Below, piece after piece: positions 18,066 through 25,750 of a DNA stretch of 64,000 nt. The DNA comes from Paenibacillus sp. JJ-223. Its GTDB lineage: Bacteria; Bacillota; Bacilli; Paenibacillales; Paenibacillaceae. A program made the translations under genes and the position numbers. Location: NCBI RefSeq assembly GCF_927798175.1, contig NZ_CAKMMP010000011.1, positions 124,001-188,000 on the forward strand. The letters run 5' to 3'. Every line of letters starts with the position of its first letter. Position 1 is the first letter of the stretch. Below the pieces are notes generated by a model. The model searched no databases and was not told the origin of the DNA. It saw only the letters and a list, made by a program, of their open reading frames with translations.

Positions 18066-18692
18066 TTAGAACGATCCTTTGACAACAACCTCGGACAACG
18101 GCAGACGACCCGAAGGACGCGCAGGCTGCGCAGCCTTGCCGATCGTGATCAGCATGTTCGGCACATAACGCGCAGGGATGTTGAACGTTTCAATCAGTTG
18201 TTTCGGGTTGTATCCCCCCATCGGGCAGGAATCGTATCCAAGTGCTCGCGCTGCCAGCATGATGTTCTGGGAAGCGAGGGAAGCGTTGCGGATCGCTTCT
18301 TCGCGAGCGGTTTGGGGGTTTTCATAGGCTCTGTTGATTTGCCCGACAAGCGCGTCGCGAACCTCGGAAGAAAGGGCTCCCGCCTCTACCGCTTGATCGT
18401 AAATGACGGCATTGCGGTTAGCTTCCAAATCTCCCAATACGGCAATCGTCACGGAGCTGTCCGTAATTTGCGACTGGCCATAAGCGATAGGCAGCAATTT
18501 TTCTTTATCGGCCTCGGATTCGATCACCAGGAACTTCCAATGCTGAAGGTTCCAGGAGGACGGCGCTTCGCTCGCTGCCGTCAGAATGGCATTCAGGTCG
18601 GCTTCCGGCATAACGAAGCCTTTTTCATACTTTTTAACGGCGTGACGCTCGCTGATCACGCGAAGTGTTTCGTTGTTTTCAATGCTGGACAT
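18066..18692 (-). CDS. Nitroreductase family protein
   Basis: A 208-residue FMN-dependent oxidoreductase. Landmarks are R-H-A-V-K-K-Y near the start, S-E-A-P-S-S-W-N-L-Q-H-W-K-F (FMN contact), ASLASQNIMLAARALGYDSCPMGG and the C-terminal GKAAQPARPSGRLPL. Members such as YodC and MhqN reduce quinones or nitro compounds. The ATG at 18692 is chosen because GGGGAGTGG lies upstream. The Rrf2-type regulator gene lies upstream on the same strand, a common pairing for quinone or electrophile responses. Confidence 0.9.
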   Translation of the reverse strand: MSSIENNETLRVISERHAVKKYEKGFVMPEADLNAILTAASEAPSSWNLQHWKFLVIESEADKEKLLPIAYGQSQITDSSVTIAVLGDLEANRNAVIYDQAVEAGALSSEVRDALVGQINRAYENPQTAREEAIRNASLASQNIMLAARALGYDSCPMGGYNPKQLIETFNIPARYVPNMLITIGKAAQPARPSGRLPLSEVVVKGSF

Positions 18693-18880
18693 GCAGTTTC
18701 CACTCCCCATAAATTGTTATTTAGGTTTGCTTCTTTTTTAAGTTCGCAAGGCACCGGGAATGCACCCGGATAGTTTACCCGCCCTCCGAAAATAACATCA
18801 GCGCAGACGATCTCCATCTGTGTTCACGTTATGCCCGGAATGCCCGGGTTTCGTAGTACCAGAGTCCCGGCCGGATCATA

Positions 18881-19315
18881 TCATAAGCGGGTAATCCGTT
18901 CTGATTCGCCGATGCGCCGCTTAACGTCCTCAATCGAAATGCCGTCAAAATAAATGCTTAGCGCATTCTCCCCGCCATCATAGATGGAACCCATGACTTC
19001 CCGCATGTTGGAGGATACGATACATGGCGAATCCAGCTCTCCCGAGCACCAGCTTGGACCAAGCGAACCGCCCGCAACCAGCCTGTACAACTCGCCAAGC
19101 TTGATCTCCTTGCTGGCCCGGCTAAGGATATACCCCCCATGTGCGCCTTCCTTCGTTGTCAGATAGCCATGCTTGCGCAGCACGCTTAACACCTTGCGCA
19201 CTCTCGCCGGATGCGTGCCGACGCTCTGCGACAAGTCTTCGCTATTGGCCATGCACTCAGCCTTCATGGACAGAAAGACGAGACAGTGGACAGCAATCGT
19301 AAACTCACTGTTCAT
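18881..19315 (-). CDS. Rrf2 family transcriptional regulator
   Basis: A 144-residue repressor-type protein of the Rrf2 family: an N-terminal winged helix (MNSEFTIAVHCLVFL, then SVGTHPARVRKVLSVLRKHGYL and a GAHGGYIL wing). It has three cysteines (residue 21, and W-C-S-G-E-L-D-S-P-C in the effector region) but not the Cys triad of the Fe-S members, so thiol sensing is possible, as in YwnA/YodB-like roles. Its own promoter carries a palindrome over the -10 element, predicting autorepression. The nitroreductase downstream is a likely target. Confidence 0.9.
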   Translation of the reverse strand: MNSEFTIAVHCLVFLSMKAECMANSEDLSQSVGTHPARVRKVLSVLRKHGYLTTKEGAHGGYILSRASKEIKLGELYRLVAGGSLGPSWCSGELDSPCIVSSNMREVMGSIYDGGENALSIYFDGISIEDVKRRIGESERITRL

Positions 19316-19374
19316 TTTTTTTTACTCCTCTCCCGGCAGCAAACTCCGGTGAACTTCAGCCCCAAGGCAAGTAC

Positions 19375-19399
19375 AACTGTCATTATAGGAATGACAGTT
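19375..19399 (-). promoter_or_regulatory. Palindromic operator over the Rrf2 promoter
   Basis: AACTGTCATT (19375-19384) and AATGACAGTT (19390-19399) form a perfect 10-bp inverted repeat with a 5-base centre. It covers the -10 element and half the spacer of the Rrf2 promoter. Rrf2 proteins bind dyad sites of this size. Confidence 0.7.
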
Positions 19400-19410
19400 A
19401 AGGTTGTCAA
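19382..19410 (-). promoter_or_regulatory. Consensus sigma-A promoter of the Rrf2 gene
   Basis: On the minus strand a perfect TTGACA (19405-19410), a 17-base spacer and a perfect TATAAT (19382-19387). The start point falls about 60 bases upstream of the coding region. Confidence 0.85.
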
Positions 19411-19443
19411 CTTTGGCCATTTCTGCCCCCCGATCGAGTCCGA

Positions 19444-19481
19444 AAACAAAAAAAGCGAGCCGATCGCTTCGCGAAGGGCTC
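19444..19481 (-). terminator. Minus-strand terminator without an obvious gene
   Basis: On the minus strand a GC-rich hairpin (GAGCC/GGCTC at 19477-19481 and 19457-19461 enclosing the palindrome CTTCGCGAAG) is followed by a run of seven T. No leftward gene lies upstream of it; the MBL gene reads the other way. It may shield the Rrf2 promoter or be a remnant of a lost gene. Confidence 0.55.
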
Positions 19482-19595
19482 CAATAAGATAGACATATGA
19501 AAGGGCTTACGAGACTATTATAATCGGTAATCCATATTTTGAAAACGCTTTTTTCGCAAAATAATCCTTCCTTTTATTTTTGTCGAAAGTTCCCG

Positions 19596-19640
19596 TTGCA
19601 AAAACTAATTACATTAGTTATAGTACTAATATCATTAGTT
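19596..19640 (+). promoter_or_regulatory. Promoter with two TetR-type operators
   Basis: TTGCAA (19596-19601), a 17-base spacer and TATAGT (19619-19624) form the promoter. AACTAAT-TAC-ATTAGTT (19603-19619) fills the spacer exactly, and ACTAAT-ATC-ATTAGT (19625-19639) follows the -10. The centres are 21 bp apart, two helical turns, so two dimers would sit on one face of the DNA. The TetR gene is in the operon, which predicts autorepression. Confidence 0.8.
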
Positions 19641-19658
19641 TTCGAGGAGGAATGCTCC

Positions 19659-20384
19659 ATGCGCATGACCCGTGAACATCATGTCATCCAGGTTTCGTTT
19701 CTGCCCCGTCTCTTTCCCGTCAACGTATATCTTGTGGAAGAAGAGGACGGCTTAACATTAATTGATGCAGGCATGCCCTTCAGTTACAAAGGGATTCTGA
19801 AGGCAGCCGGATCATTAGGCAAACCGATTACCCGCATCATTCTGACCCACGCCCATGGCGACCATGTAGGCGCACTCGATCGCCTGCACGAGGCCCTGCC
19901 GGATGCCGAAGTGTGCATCTCTTCTCGCGATGCCTTGCTGCTGAAGGGCGACGCCTCCCTGCTGCCTCACGAGCCCCAGACCCCTGTTCGGGGCAGCGTG
20001 CCGAAAGGCATCCGCACCCGTCCGGACCGGGTGCTGGAAGATGGCGACCGCATCGGCTCCCTGGTCGCCATCGCCACACCAGGCCATACGCCGGGGCATA
20101 TGGCCTTCATGGATACGCGCAGCCGCGTGCTGATCGCCGGCGACGCGTACCAGTCGCGCGGCGGCCTGGCCGTGTCCGGCCGCCTGCGCCCGCTCTTCCC
20201 GTTCCCCGCGCTTGCGACCTGGAACGGGGAACTGGCCCTGGCCAGCGCGAAGCGGCTGGCCGAGCTGGAACCGTCCGTGCTCGCCGTAGGCCACGGACGG
20301 ATGCTGCGCCAGCCCGCGGCGGCGATGCGGGCAGCCGCGGCTGACGCCGAGCAGCGGCTGCGCCCTGCCGTGGGGCGCGTATGA
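19659..20384 (+). CDS. MBL-fold metallo-hydrolase
   Basis: A 241-residue metallo-beta-lactamase-fold hydrolase. The zinc motif T-H-A-H-G-D-H is at about residues 67-73, with later ligands in TPGHTPGHMAFMD, the D of IAGDAYQS and a final V-G-H-G-R. It is probably a glyoxalase-II- or lactonase-like hydrolase; the substrate is unknown. GGAGG lies before the ATG at 19659; an upstream ATG in frame at 19539 lies within the promoter and is rejected. The codons become very GC-rich from about 19930 onward, unlike the first third of the gene. The stop overlaps the TetR start (ATGA). Confidence 0.9.
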   Translation: MRMTREHHVIQVSFLPRLFPVNVYLVEEEDGLTLIDAGMPFSYKGILKAAGSLGKPITRIILTHAHGDHVGALDRLHEALPDAEVCISSRDALLLKGDASLLPHEPQTPVRGSVPKGIRTRPDRVLEDGDRIGSLVAIATPGHTPGHMAFMDTRSRVLIAGDAYQSRGGLAVSGRLRPLFPFPALATWNGELALASAKRLAELEPSVLAVGHGRMLRQPAAAMRAAAADAEQRLRPAVGRV

Positions 20385-20956
20385 GCCCCCGGCAAGGACT
20401 GGATCGCGGCGCATTGCTGAACGCCGCGATCCAGCTCGCCGACAGCGACGGCTTCCAGGCGCTGACGCTGGCCGCCCTGGCCCAGCGGCTGGGCGTGCGC
20501 TCCCCGTCGCTGTACAACCACATCAGCGGTCTTCCGGGGCTTCGCCAGGAATTGGCGCTGATGTCCGTGCAGCAGCTCGGCCACGCCCTAACGCTCGCTG
20601 CCGCTGGCCGTTCCGGCGGCGAGGCCATCCAGGCCATCGCTGCAGCCTACACTGCCTTTGTCCGTGAGCACCCGGGGCTGTATGAAGCCTCCTTCCATGC
20701 GCCGGACCGGGACGAACCGCAGCTTGCTGCCGCGAGCAGTGCCACCCTGGATCTGCTGCTGCGAACCCTGCAGCCTTATCCATTGACCAAGGCCGAGGCC
20801 TTGCATGCCGTGCGCGGCTTGCGCAGCCTGTGCCATGGCTTTGCCTCCATCGGCGCCCAAGGCGGATTTGCCATGGATTTCGATCCTGGCGAGAGCCTTC
20901 GCCTCACCGTGGCAGCATTCCTGAACGGGCTGCAGCACATGGGTAAGATGCAATAG
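20381..20956 (+). CDS. TetR family repressor with WHG C-terminal domain
   Basis: A 191-residue repressor. Residues 1-50 hold the TetR helix-turn-helix (ALTLAALAQRLGVRSPSLYNHI), and the C-terminal ligand domain resembles the TetR_C_33/WHG type (HAVRGLRSLCHGFASI). It is translationally coupled to the MBL hydrolase and presumably represses the shared promoter through the twin palindromes upstream. The ligand is likely a substrate or analogue of the hydrolase. The gene is very GC-rich compared with its neighbours. Confidence 0.9.
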   Translation: MSPRQGLDRGALLNAAIQLADSDGFQALTLAALAQRLGVRSPSLYNHISGLPGLRQELALMSVQQLGHALTLAAAGRSGGEAIQAIAAAYTAFVREHPGLYEASFHAPDRDEPQLAAASSATLDLLLRTLQPYPLTKAEALHAVRGLRSLCHGFASIGAQGGFAMDFDPGESLRLTVAAFLNGLQHMGKMQ

Positions 20957-20996
20957 CTTCAAGCACGCAGTCCATGATGCATGATTGGAAACATCC

Positions 20997-21043
20997 GAAC
21001 GGCCGCTTCCGGCAATCAATAGCCTAAGCGGGCCGTTCTTTTT
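20997..21043 (+). terminator. Terminator of the MBL-TetR operon
   Basis: GAACGGCC-GCTT (20997-21008) pairs with AAGCG-GGCCGTTC (21026-21038) with one bulged G, followed by TTTTT. Confidence 0.85.
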
Positions 21044-21135
21044 GTCCCTTTGGACCGAAATCGGCTTTTCCCGGTCTATCACGTTTTCCACATTCATACC
21101 CTTCTACTACGGATTCACTCTTCGTTATCCTCATA

Positions 21136-22257
21136 CTAAGGCTGCGACCCGACCGCGCGTTCCGCTTCCCGCAAGATCGTTTTCATCATGGGCACGTATG
21201 CCTTCCAATACATGACGTCAGGCACGCCCTTCCGGTTCGGAGTCAGCCAGTTCCTGATGACGTCCCAGCCTTTGATTCTGCGCCAAAACGAATAGTTGTT
21301 CAACTCGTCAAACGAACCGGCCATATAGTATGTCCGTACGTTGTCGTCATGCCGGATCACGGCCGGGAATTCCAAAGGAATGCGGGCATCCTGCAGCTTT
21401 TGGCGCCCGGCATCCGTCAATCCCGTCCTGAACCAGGCCTTCACCGCGTCTTTCGAATCCGGCTCTACAATATCGAACCAGTTGTCGTAGTGAATCCGTT
21501 CATCAATGCCGCTCCAATTCGTTCCCTCCTGGGTAAAAGCAAGCCCGCTATCCTCGGTTCGCATATCTGTTCCGTGGCACAATACAACGATCGATCCGTC
21601 CTCGTGCATAAGCAGCAGACCCGATCCGGAATACGGCCATTTCGCCCGCGTCTCGGCTTCGTAACGTTTCATCACTTGCTCCGGCACTTCATCCGAGCTT
21701 TGCAAATGCGATATGTATTTCCCCCGCCAACCGCTGCTCCTTACATGCATCAGCTCGTAAAACTGCTTTTGGGCCGCCGGGGATAACGTATTTGACAAAG
21801 TTCCATACTCGGCAACGACCAGAACTCCTCTGGACGCCGCCTCACGGATTTTGCCGATATCCTGCTCCGTGATTCCTTCCCGTGCACTCGATTCGTTTAA
21901 ACCCGTACTCCCTTGTCGGTTCAAAGAAGACGTTACATAAATGATATCCGTATCGGTCATGATGTCTTCGGGCAACCGCCGGCTCACGGACGGTGAATAG
22001 GTCGTAGCCCGGTCCGCATCATTTTCGTCGTACATATATCGTTCCCCGTTCTTTCGGACGATTTTTTGCTGATTGAGCAACCAGATCAAACCTTTATGTT
22101 CCGGATTGGGAGACTCTGATGCCCCTTTGTCGATAATCAGGACTTCAAGCGGAGTTGATGCCTCGGATTGCCACCAAATCCAGGGGATGGCCAGTACGAT
22201 CGAGAAGGTTGTCAAAGAAGCCATCACCCATACGGATGACCTGTGAGTTCTTTTCAT
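21136..22257 (-). CDS. Unknown membrane-anchored extracellular protein
   Basis: A 373-residue protein I do not recognise. A signal anchor lies at about residues 9-28 (VWVMASLTTFSIVLAIPWIWW), leaving about 340 residues outside the membrane. The first half has Rossmann-like features reminiscent of a class I amidotransferase-like fold (LEVLIIDKG, DTDIIYVTSS, then IREAASRGVLVVAEYGTLSNTLS) but the catalytic Cys-His pair is not evident. The second half is rich in Trp and Tyr with several W-x-G/W-x-R turns, as in sugar-binding or wall proteins. It stands alone between a terminator and the divergent ccdC. Confidence 0.75.
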   Translation of the reverse strand: MKRTHRSSVWVMASLTTFSIVLAIPWIWWQSEASTPLEVLIIDKGASESPNPEHKGLIWLLNQQKIVRKNGERYMYDENDADRATTYSPSVSRRLPEDIMTDTDIIYVTSSLNRQGSTGLNESSAREGITEQDIGKIREAASRGVLVVAEYGTLSNTLSPAAQKQFYELMHVRSSGWRGKYISHLQSSDEVPEQVMKRYEAETRAKWPYSGSGLLLMHEDGSIVVLCHGTDMRTEDSGLAFTQEGTNWSGIDERIHYDNWFDIVEPDSKDAVKAWFRTGLTDAGRQKLQDARIPLEFPAVIRHDDNVRTYYMAGSFDELNNYSFWRRIKGWDVIRNWLTPNRKGVPDVMYWKAYVPMMKTILREAERAVGSQP

Positions 22258-22479
22258 GCTGCGTCTTCCTCCATATTCGTGTCAAAGTCTCACCAAGGTC
22301 TGCACGTTTTCATGATCTGCGTTTGCTCTCATGCTGCTGTGCCCGGAACGAAAGTTATTCCTCCATCGCCGAATAAACGGTACCGCTTTGGTTGAAAATA
22401 AATGCAAATTTTGTAATTCCTCGATTTGAAGTATTCGATAAATGACACACTTAGCATTCTATCGGCTTTATCTCTTTGT

Positions 22480-22487
22480 GATATAAT
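22480..22487 (+). promoter_or_regulatory. Extended -10 promoter of ccdC
   Basis: TGATATAAT (ending 22487) is an extended -10 element about 80 bases before the GTG start of ccdC; no convincing -35 is seen. The gene-free stretch 22258-22566 holds nothing else I can identify. Confidence 0.5.
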
Positions 22488-22566
22488 AGAAATCATAGAT
22501 TCAAGCAACTTTTTTGCAGATCCGCTGGGCGGGTCAAACTATTCTTCCGGAAAGAGGGATATTTCC

Positions 22567-23061
22567 GTGGCTCAGATCAGTCCGTTATATCTTCAAATCG
22601 GCGCAACCGTCGGTATGCTTGTCATGGCACTGCTCGCTATCTTCATTCGCATGAAGGCAAGCCACAGGCCGGTAACCATTCGTAAAATTTTGATTCCCCC
22701 GCTCGGCATGAGCACCGGGTTCCTTATGTTTGTCGTGCCCGAGACGCATGTTCCGTGGTTGTGGGCATTGATCGCCTTGCTCGTTGGCTGGTTCATCTTT
22801 TCGTACCCGCTCATACGGAGCACCAAGTTCGAACGGATTAACGGCGAGATTTTCGCCACTCGTTCGCGCAGCTTTGTTTTTATTTTGCTCGGCCTGCTCG
22901 CCGTGCGTCTTATTCTTCATGAAGTCATCCAGCGTTACGTCACCATACCGCAGACGGGCGGACTTTTTTTCCTGCTGGCTTTCGGCATGATCGTGCGCTG
23001 GCGCGTATATATGTATAAACATTATCAGGAAGTCATTGCCTCGGATGCGGCAACCCGATAA
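22567..23061 (+). CDS. ccdC: CcdC family membrane protein
   Basis: A 164-residue protein with four or five membrane segments, matching the CcdC/DUF1453 family. Conserved features include I-R-M-K-A-S-H-R-P-V, PPLGMSTGFLMF and the cytoplasmic R-S-T-K-F-E. In B. subtilis ccdC lies with the cytochrome c biogenesis gene ccdA, although CcdC itself is dispensable and its role is unclear. The start is GTG at 22567 with AAAGAGGGA upstream. No other ccd gene is present here. A perfect hairpin terminator follows. Confidence 0.85.
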   Translation: MAQISPLYLQIGATVGMLVMALLAIFIRMKASHRPVTIRKILIPPLGMSTGFLMFVVPETHVPWLWALIALLVGWFIFSYPLIRSTKFERINGEIFATRSRSFVFILLGLLAVRLILHEVIQRYVTIPQTGGLFFLLAFGMIVRWRVYMYKHYQEVIASDAATR

Positions 23062-23064
23062 ACC

Positions 23065-23115
23065 GACAAAAGACACGTCTTTCGCGCTGCATTGGCGAAT
23101 GACGTGTCTTTTGTC
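23065..23115. terminator. Terminator after ccdC
   Basis: A perfect 15-bp stem (23065-23079 with 23101-23115), continued by TTCGC/GCGAA inside, lies between convergent genes. Confidence 0.85.
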
Positions 23116-23150
23116 ATAGGTCACGATTTCGGCTCTTCCCGGCTTCATCG

Positions 23151-24164
23151 CTATTCGGGATCCGCGACCTTAACGAGCTGTTTGCCGAGATTGTCGCCCG
23201 TAAACAATCCGATGAACGCTTCCGGCGTATGTTCAAACCCTTCGACAATGTTTTCCTCATGCCGAATAAGCCCATCAGCAAGCCATTTGGCCAATTTGGC
23301 TCTTCCTTCCTTGAAGGATTTGGCATAATCGCCCAGCAAAAAACCTTTCATCAGAGCCGTATTGGTCAGAAGCAATGTCTGCGGGCGCATGCCAACGTCG
23401 GGCTGCTTCAGATTATAAGCCGAAATTTGCCCGCACAACGGAATCCGCGCATTCCGGTTGATATGGCGGAGTACCGCATCGGAAATGTCGCCTCCCACAT
23501 TGTCGAAATAAACATCGACACCTTCCGGGCAAGCGCGTTCGACCGCTGCCGACATATCCTGCTCCCGTCTGTAATTCAGCACCTCGTCGAATCCGAGTTG
23601 TTCCTTCAAATACGCGCATTTTTCGTCCTTACCCGCGATCCCCACGACGCGCGCCCCTTTGATCTTTGCGATCTGTCCTGCGACCATGCCGACCGCTCCG
23701 GCGGCGCCGGAAATGACGACTGTTTCGCCGTCTTGCGGCTTGCCGATATCTTCAAGCCCGAAATACGCGGTCAGTCCGGTCAGACCCAGCACGCCTAGAT
23801 ACGCCGTGATCGGTGCCTCTCCCGGCTCGATCAGGGAAATATCGGCCGTGTTTACCGCAGCGAATCGCTGCCATCCCCACATCCCGGTCACAAGATCTCC
23901 CTTGCGCAGGTTCGGTTCCGACGAATCAACCACCTGACCGATGACTCCACCTTTGATGACCTCATCCAGCGCGTAAGGGGGCGCATAAGACTTGGCATCC
24001 TTCATGCGGCCGCGCATATATGGATCAACGGACAAATATAACGTGCGAACCAGCACCTGTCCGGCTTCAGGCTGCGGCAGGGGAGACCGGATAAATCGAA
24101 AATTGTCCCTGGTCGGCTCACCTTCCGGACGCGATGCCAGCACAATCTGTTCATTTTCGGACAA
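23151..24164 (-). CDS. NADP-dependent oxidoreductase (zinc-free MDR, YfmJ/CurA-like)
   Basis: A 337-residue zinc-independent medium-chain reductase. The pattern LYLSVDPYMRGRM near residue 46, GGVIGQVV, and the nucleotide-binding stretch GAAGAVGMVAGQIAKIKGARVVGIAG (split here at G-A-A-G-A-V-G) are typical of leukotriene-B4-dehydrogenase-like enzymes such as YfmJ and CurA, which reduce the C=C bond of enones using NADPH. Zinc-binding cysteines are absent. A single-gene unit; the physiological substrate is unknown. Confidence 0.92.
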   Translation of the reverse strand: MSENEQIVLASRPEGEPTRDNFRFIRSPLPQPEAGQVLVRTLYLSVDPYMRGRMKDAKSYAPPYALDEVIKGGVIGQVVDSSEPNLRKGDLVTGMWGWQRFAAVNTADISLIEPGEAPITAYLGVLGLTGLTAYFGLEDIGKPQDGETVVISGAAGAVGMVAGQIAKIKGARVVGIAGKDEKCAYLKEQLGFDEVLNYRREQDMSAAVERACPEGVDVYFDNVGGDISDAVLRHINRNARIPLCGQISAYNLKQPDVGMRPQTLLLTNTALMKGFLLGDYAKSFKEGRAKLAKWLADGLIRHEENIVEGFEHTPEAFIGLFTGDNLGKQLVKVADPE

Positions 24165-24271
24165 CTGAATGACCTCCTTGCTGTCAGTAGACCGTACCGG
24201 CCTTTGTGGCCAGGGCTATCCTGGCCCTGGCAAATTATGTTCCTGACTCCTTAACAGTTTAAACCGAAACA

Positions 24272-24294
24272 GGCGGATCACAAACGTGTCCGCC
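24272..24294 (-). terminator. Candidate terminator after map
   Basis: On the minus strand GGCGGA (24289-24294) and TCCGCC (24272-24277) form a 6-bp stem with an 11-base loop followed by TGTTT. It is weak but correctly placed 40 bases after the stop codon. Confidence 0.4.
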
Positions 24295-24334
24295 CGACTT
24301 TCGCCAAATATCGTGGTTTTGAATGTGCAATCTA

Positions 24335-25081
24335 TTATTGAGCCGTCAGAATAATTGGACCGTCAGCCGTAATGGCGATGGTGTGCTCGTATTGCGCCGA
24401 AAGGCTTCCATCCTGCGTGCGCGCTGTCCAACCGTCGGAATCCAGCTTGCTGCGATAGGTTCCGATGTTCAACATCGGCTCGATGGTAATCACCATGCCT
24501 TCTTTGAGACGCGGCCCGCGATGCGGTGGTCCGTAATGAGGCACCTGCGGTTCCTCATGCATTTTCTCGCCGATGCCATGCCCAACGAATTCGCGCACGA
24601 CGGAAAGTCCTTCGCCTTCGGCATATACCTGGATTGCATGGGAGATGTCTCCGATGCGGTTGCCGACTACGGCCATTTCAATGCCTTTGTACAGGGATTC
24701 CTTGGTGACGTCCAGCAAATGCCGGGCTTCCGGGCTTACCTGCCCAACCGCATAAGACCAAGCCGAGTCGGCAAGCCAACCGTTCAGATTGACAACCATG
24801 TCAATCGTGACGATATCTCCGTCCTTCAGCACGTATTTTCCCGGAAAACCGTGACAGATCACATCATTGACGGACGCGCATGTGGCAAATTGATAACCGT
24901 TGTATCCTTTCTGCTCAGGCGTTGCCCCATTTTTCTTCATAAAAGCTTCGGCAAACTGATCGATTTCCTGGGTCGTGATTCCCGGACGAATCATCTTGGC
25001 GATTTCTCTATGGCATGCAGCCAGAATCTCTCCGGCCTTTTTCATATTCCCGATCTGTTCATTCGTCTTCAACGTAATCAT
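24335..25081 (-). CDS. map: Type I methionine aminopeptidase
   Basis: A 248-residue enzyme that removes N-terminal methionine from new proteins. The metal ligands are in place: two aspartates (T-I-D-M and L-A-D-S-A-W), His in G-H-G-I-G, Glu in I-T-I-E-P-M, and the final Glu in Q-Y-E-H-T. The substrate His is in V-I-C-H-G-F-P. It is monocistronic, away from the ribosomal-protein cluster where the main map gene of Bacilli sits, so it is probably a second copy like YflG; this context argument cannot be confirmed in the window. Confidence 0.95.
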   Translation of the reverse strand: MITLKTNEQIGNMKKAGEILAACHREIAKMIRPGITTQEIDQFAEAFMKKNGATPEQKGYNGYQFATCASVNDVICHGFPGKYVLKDGDIVTIDMVVNLNGWLADSAWSYAVGQVSPEARHLLDVTKESLYKGIEMAVVGNRIGDISHAIQVYAEGEGLSVVREFVGHGIGEKMHEEPQVPHYGPPHRGPRLKEGMVITIEPMLNIGTYRSKLDSDGWTARTQDGSLSAQYEHTIAITADGPIILTAQ

Positions 25082-25292
25082 GATAACTTCTCCTTGTCCG
25101 TAATTAATCTGTTCTTTCCTCTATTCTACTCTCGAAACGCTCAAAAACAAAAAAATCCGCAACATCATCAACAATCTATTATACGATATCCCGTCAATGC
25201 AATGAATACACTTTTCTGAAAACATTGGATCCATCCGCATCCCGCAAAGACGAATCGTGCTAAAAAAACCGAAACCGCCCCCGTCGAAGCAA

Positions 25293-25310
25293 CGTATATT
25301 CGCATATACG
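25293..25310. repeat. Inverted repeat upstream of the mini-protein gene
   Basis: CGTATAT (25293-25299) and ATATACG (25304-25310) around a 4-base centre, ending 13 bases before the ribosome site. It could be an operator or an mRNA hairpin. Confidence 0.45.
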
Positions 25311-25336
25311 GCCGAAGACGAAAGGAGGGGAAACTG

Positions 25337-25549
25337 ATGCTCAGAAAAATGTTAGGCAAGCTTCTCGATTCCAAATCTTCTTCCCACCGCAGACATTATG
25401 GCAGCTCCTCGGGAAAACGCGTCTACAGGCGCTACAGCAGTTCTTCCGGGAAGCATGCATACCGGCGTTATTCTTCGTCGGACATGAAGCACCGGGACAG
25501 CCGCCACGGCTCCAGCTATTACAAAAGCAGAAAATATAGTTCCAGTTAA
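25337..25549 (+). CDS. Ser/Tyr/Arg/His-rich small basic protein
   Basis: A 70-residue protein with extreme composition: about a third Ser, plus Arg, Lys, Tyr, His. The unit (V/A)-Y-R-R-Y-S-S-S occurs twice, each after S-S-G-K, and the tail repeats Y-K-S-R-K-Y-S-S-S. The ribosome site AAAGGAGGGG is among the strongest in the window, and a strong terminator follows, so it is a real, well-expressed single gene. The composition resembles spore-coat or nucleic-acid-binding proteins, but I know no family. Tyr and Ser residues would be rich phosphorylation or cross-linking sites. Confidence 0.8.
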   Translation: MLRKMLGKLLDSKSSSHRRHYGSSSGKRVYRRYSSSSGKHAYRRYSSSDMKHRDSRHGSSYYKSRKYSSS

Positions 25550-25649
25550 TATACAGCGTTCATCGGATATGTATGCGACGCATCCGGCGGCGTAATTGCT
25601 GAAAGGAACTCGCGCCCGGCGGTTGTTATCCGGTGAGTGCAAAACAAGA

Positions 25650-25691
25650 GGTGCCCTGCCAGCCGCTTCGCGGTTGGAGAGCACCCTTTTT
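25650..25691. terminator. Terminator after the mini-protein gene
   Basis: Two stacked stems, GGTGC/GCACC (25650-25654, 25681-25685) and CCAGCCGC/GCGGTTGG (25659-25666, 25670-25677) with a TTC loop, followed by CTTTTTATT. Confidence 0.85.
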
Positions 25692-25750
25692 ATTCGGATC
25701 ATGGCAGCCATTGCATCAGATCACCTTTACTTTTTTACCAGAAAAATAAT

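Noticed and set aside
24205..24232. GCCAGGG/CCTGGC hairpin upstream of the MDR oxidoreductase
   Set aside because: Short, without U-tract or partner signals; could be chance.
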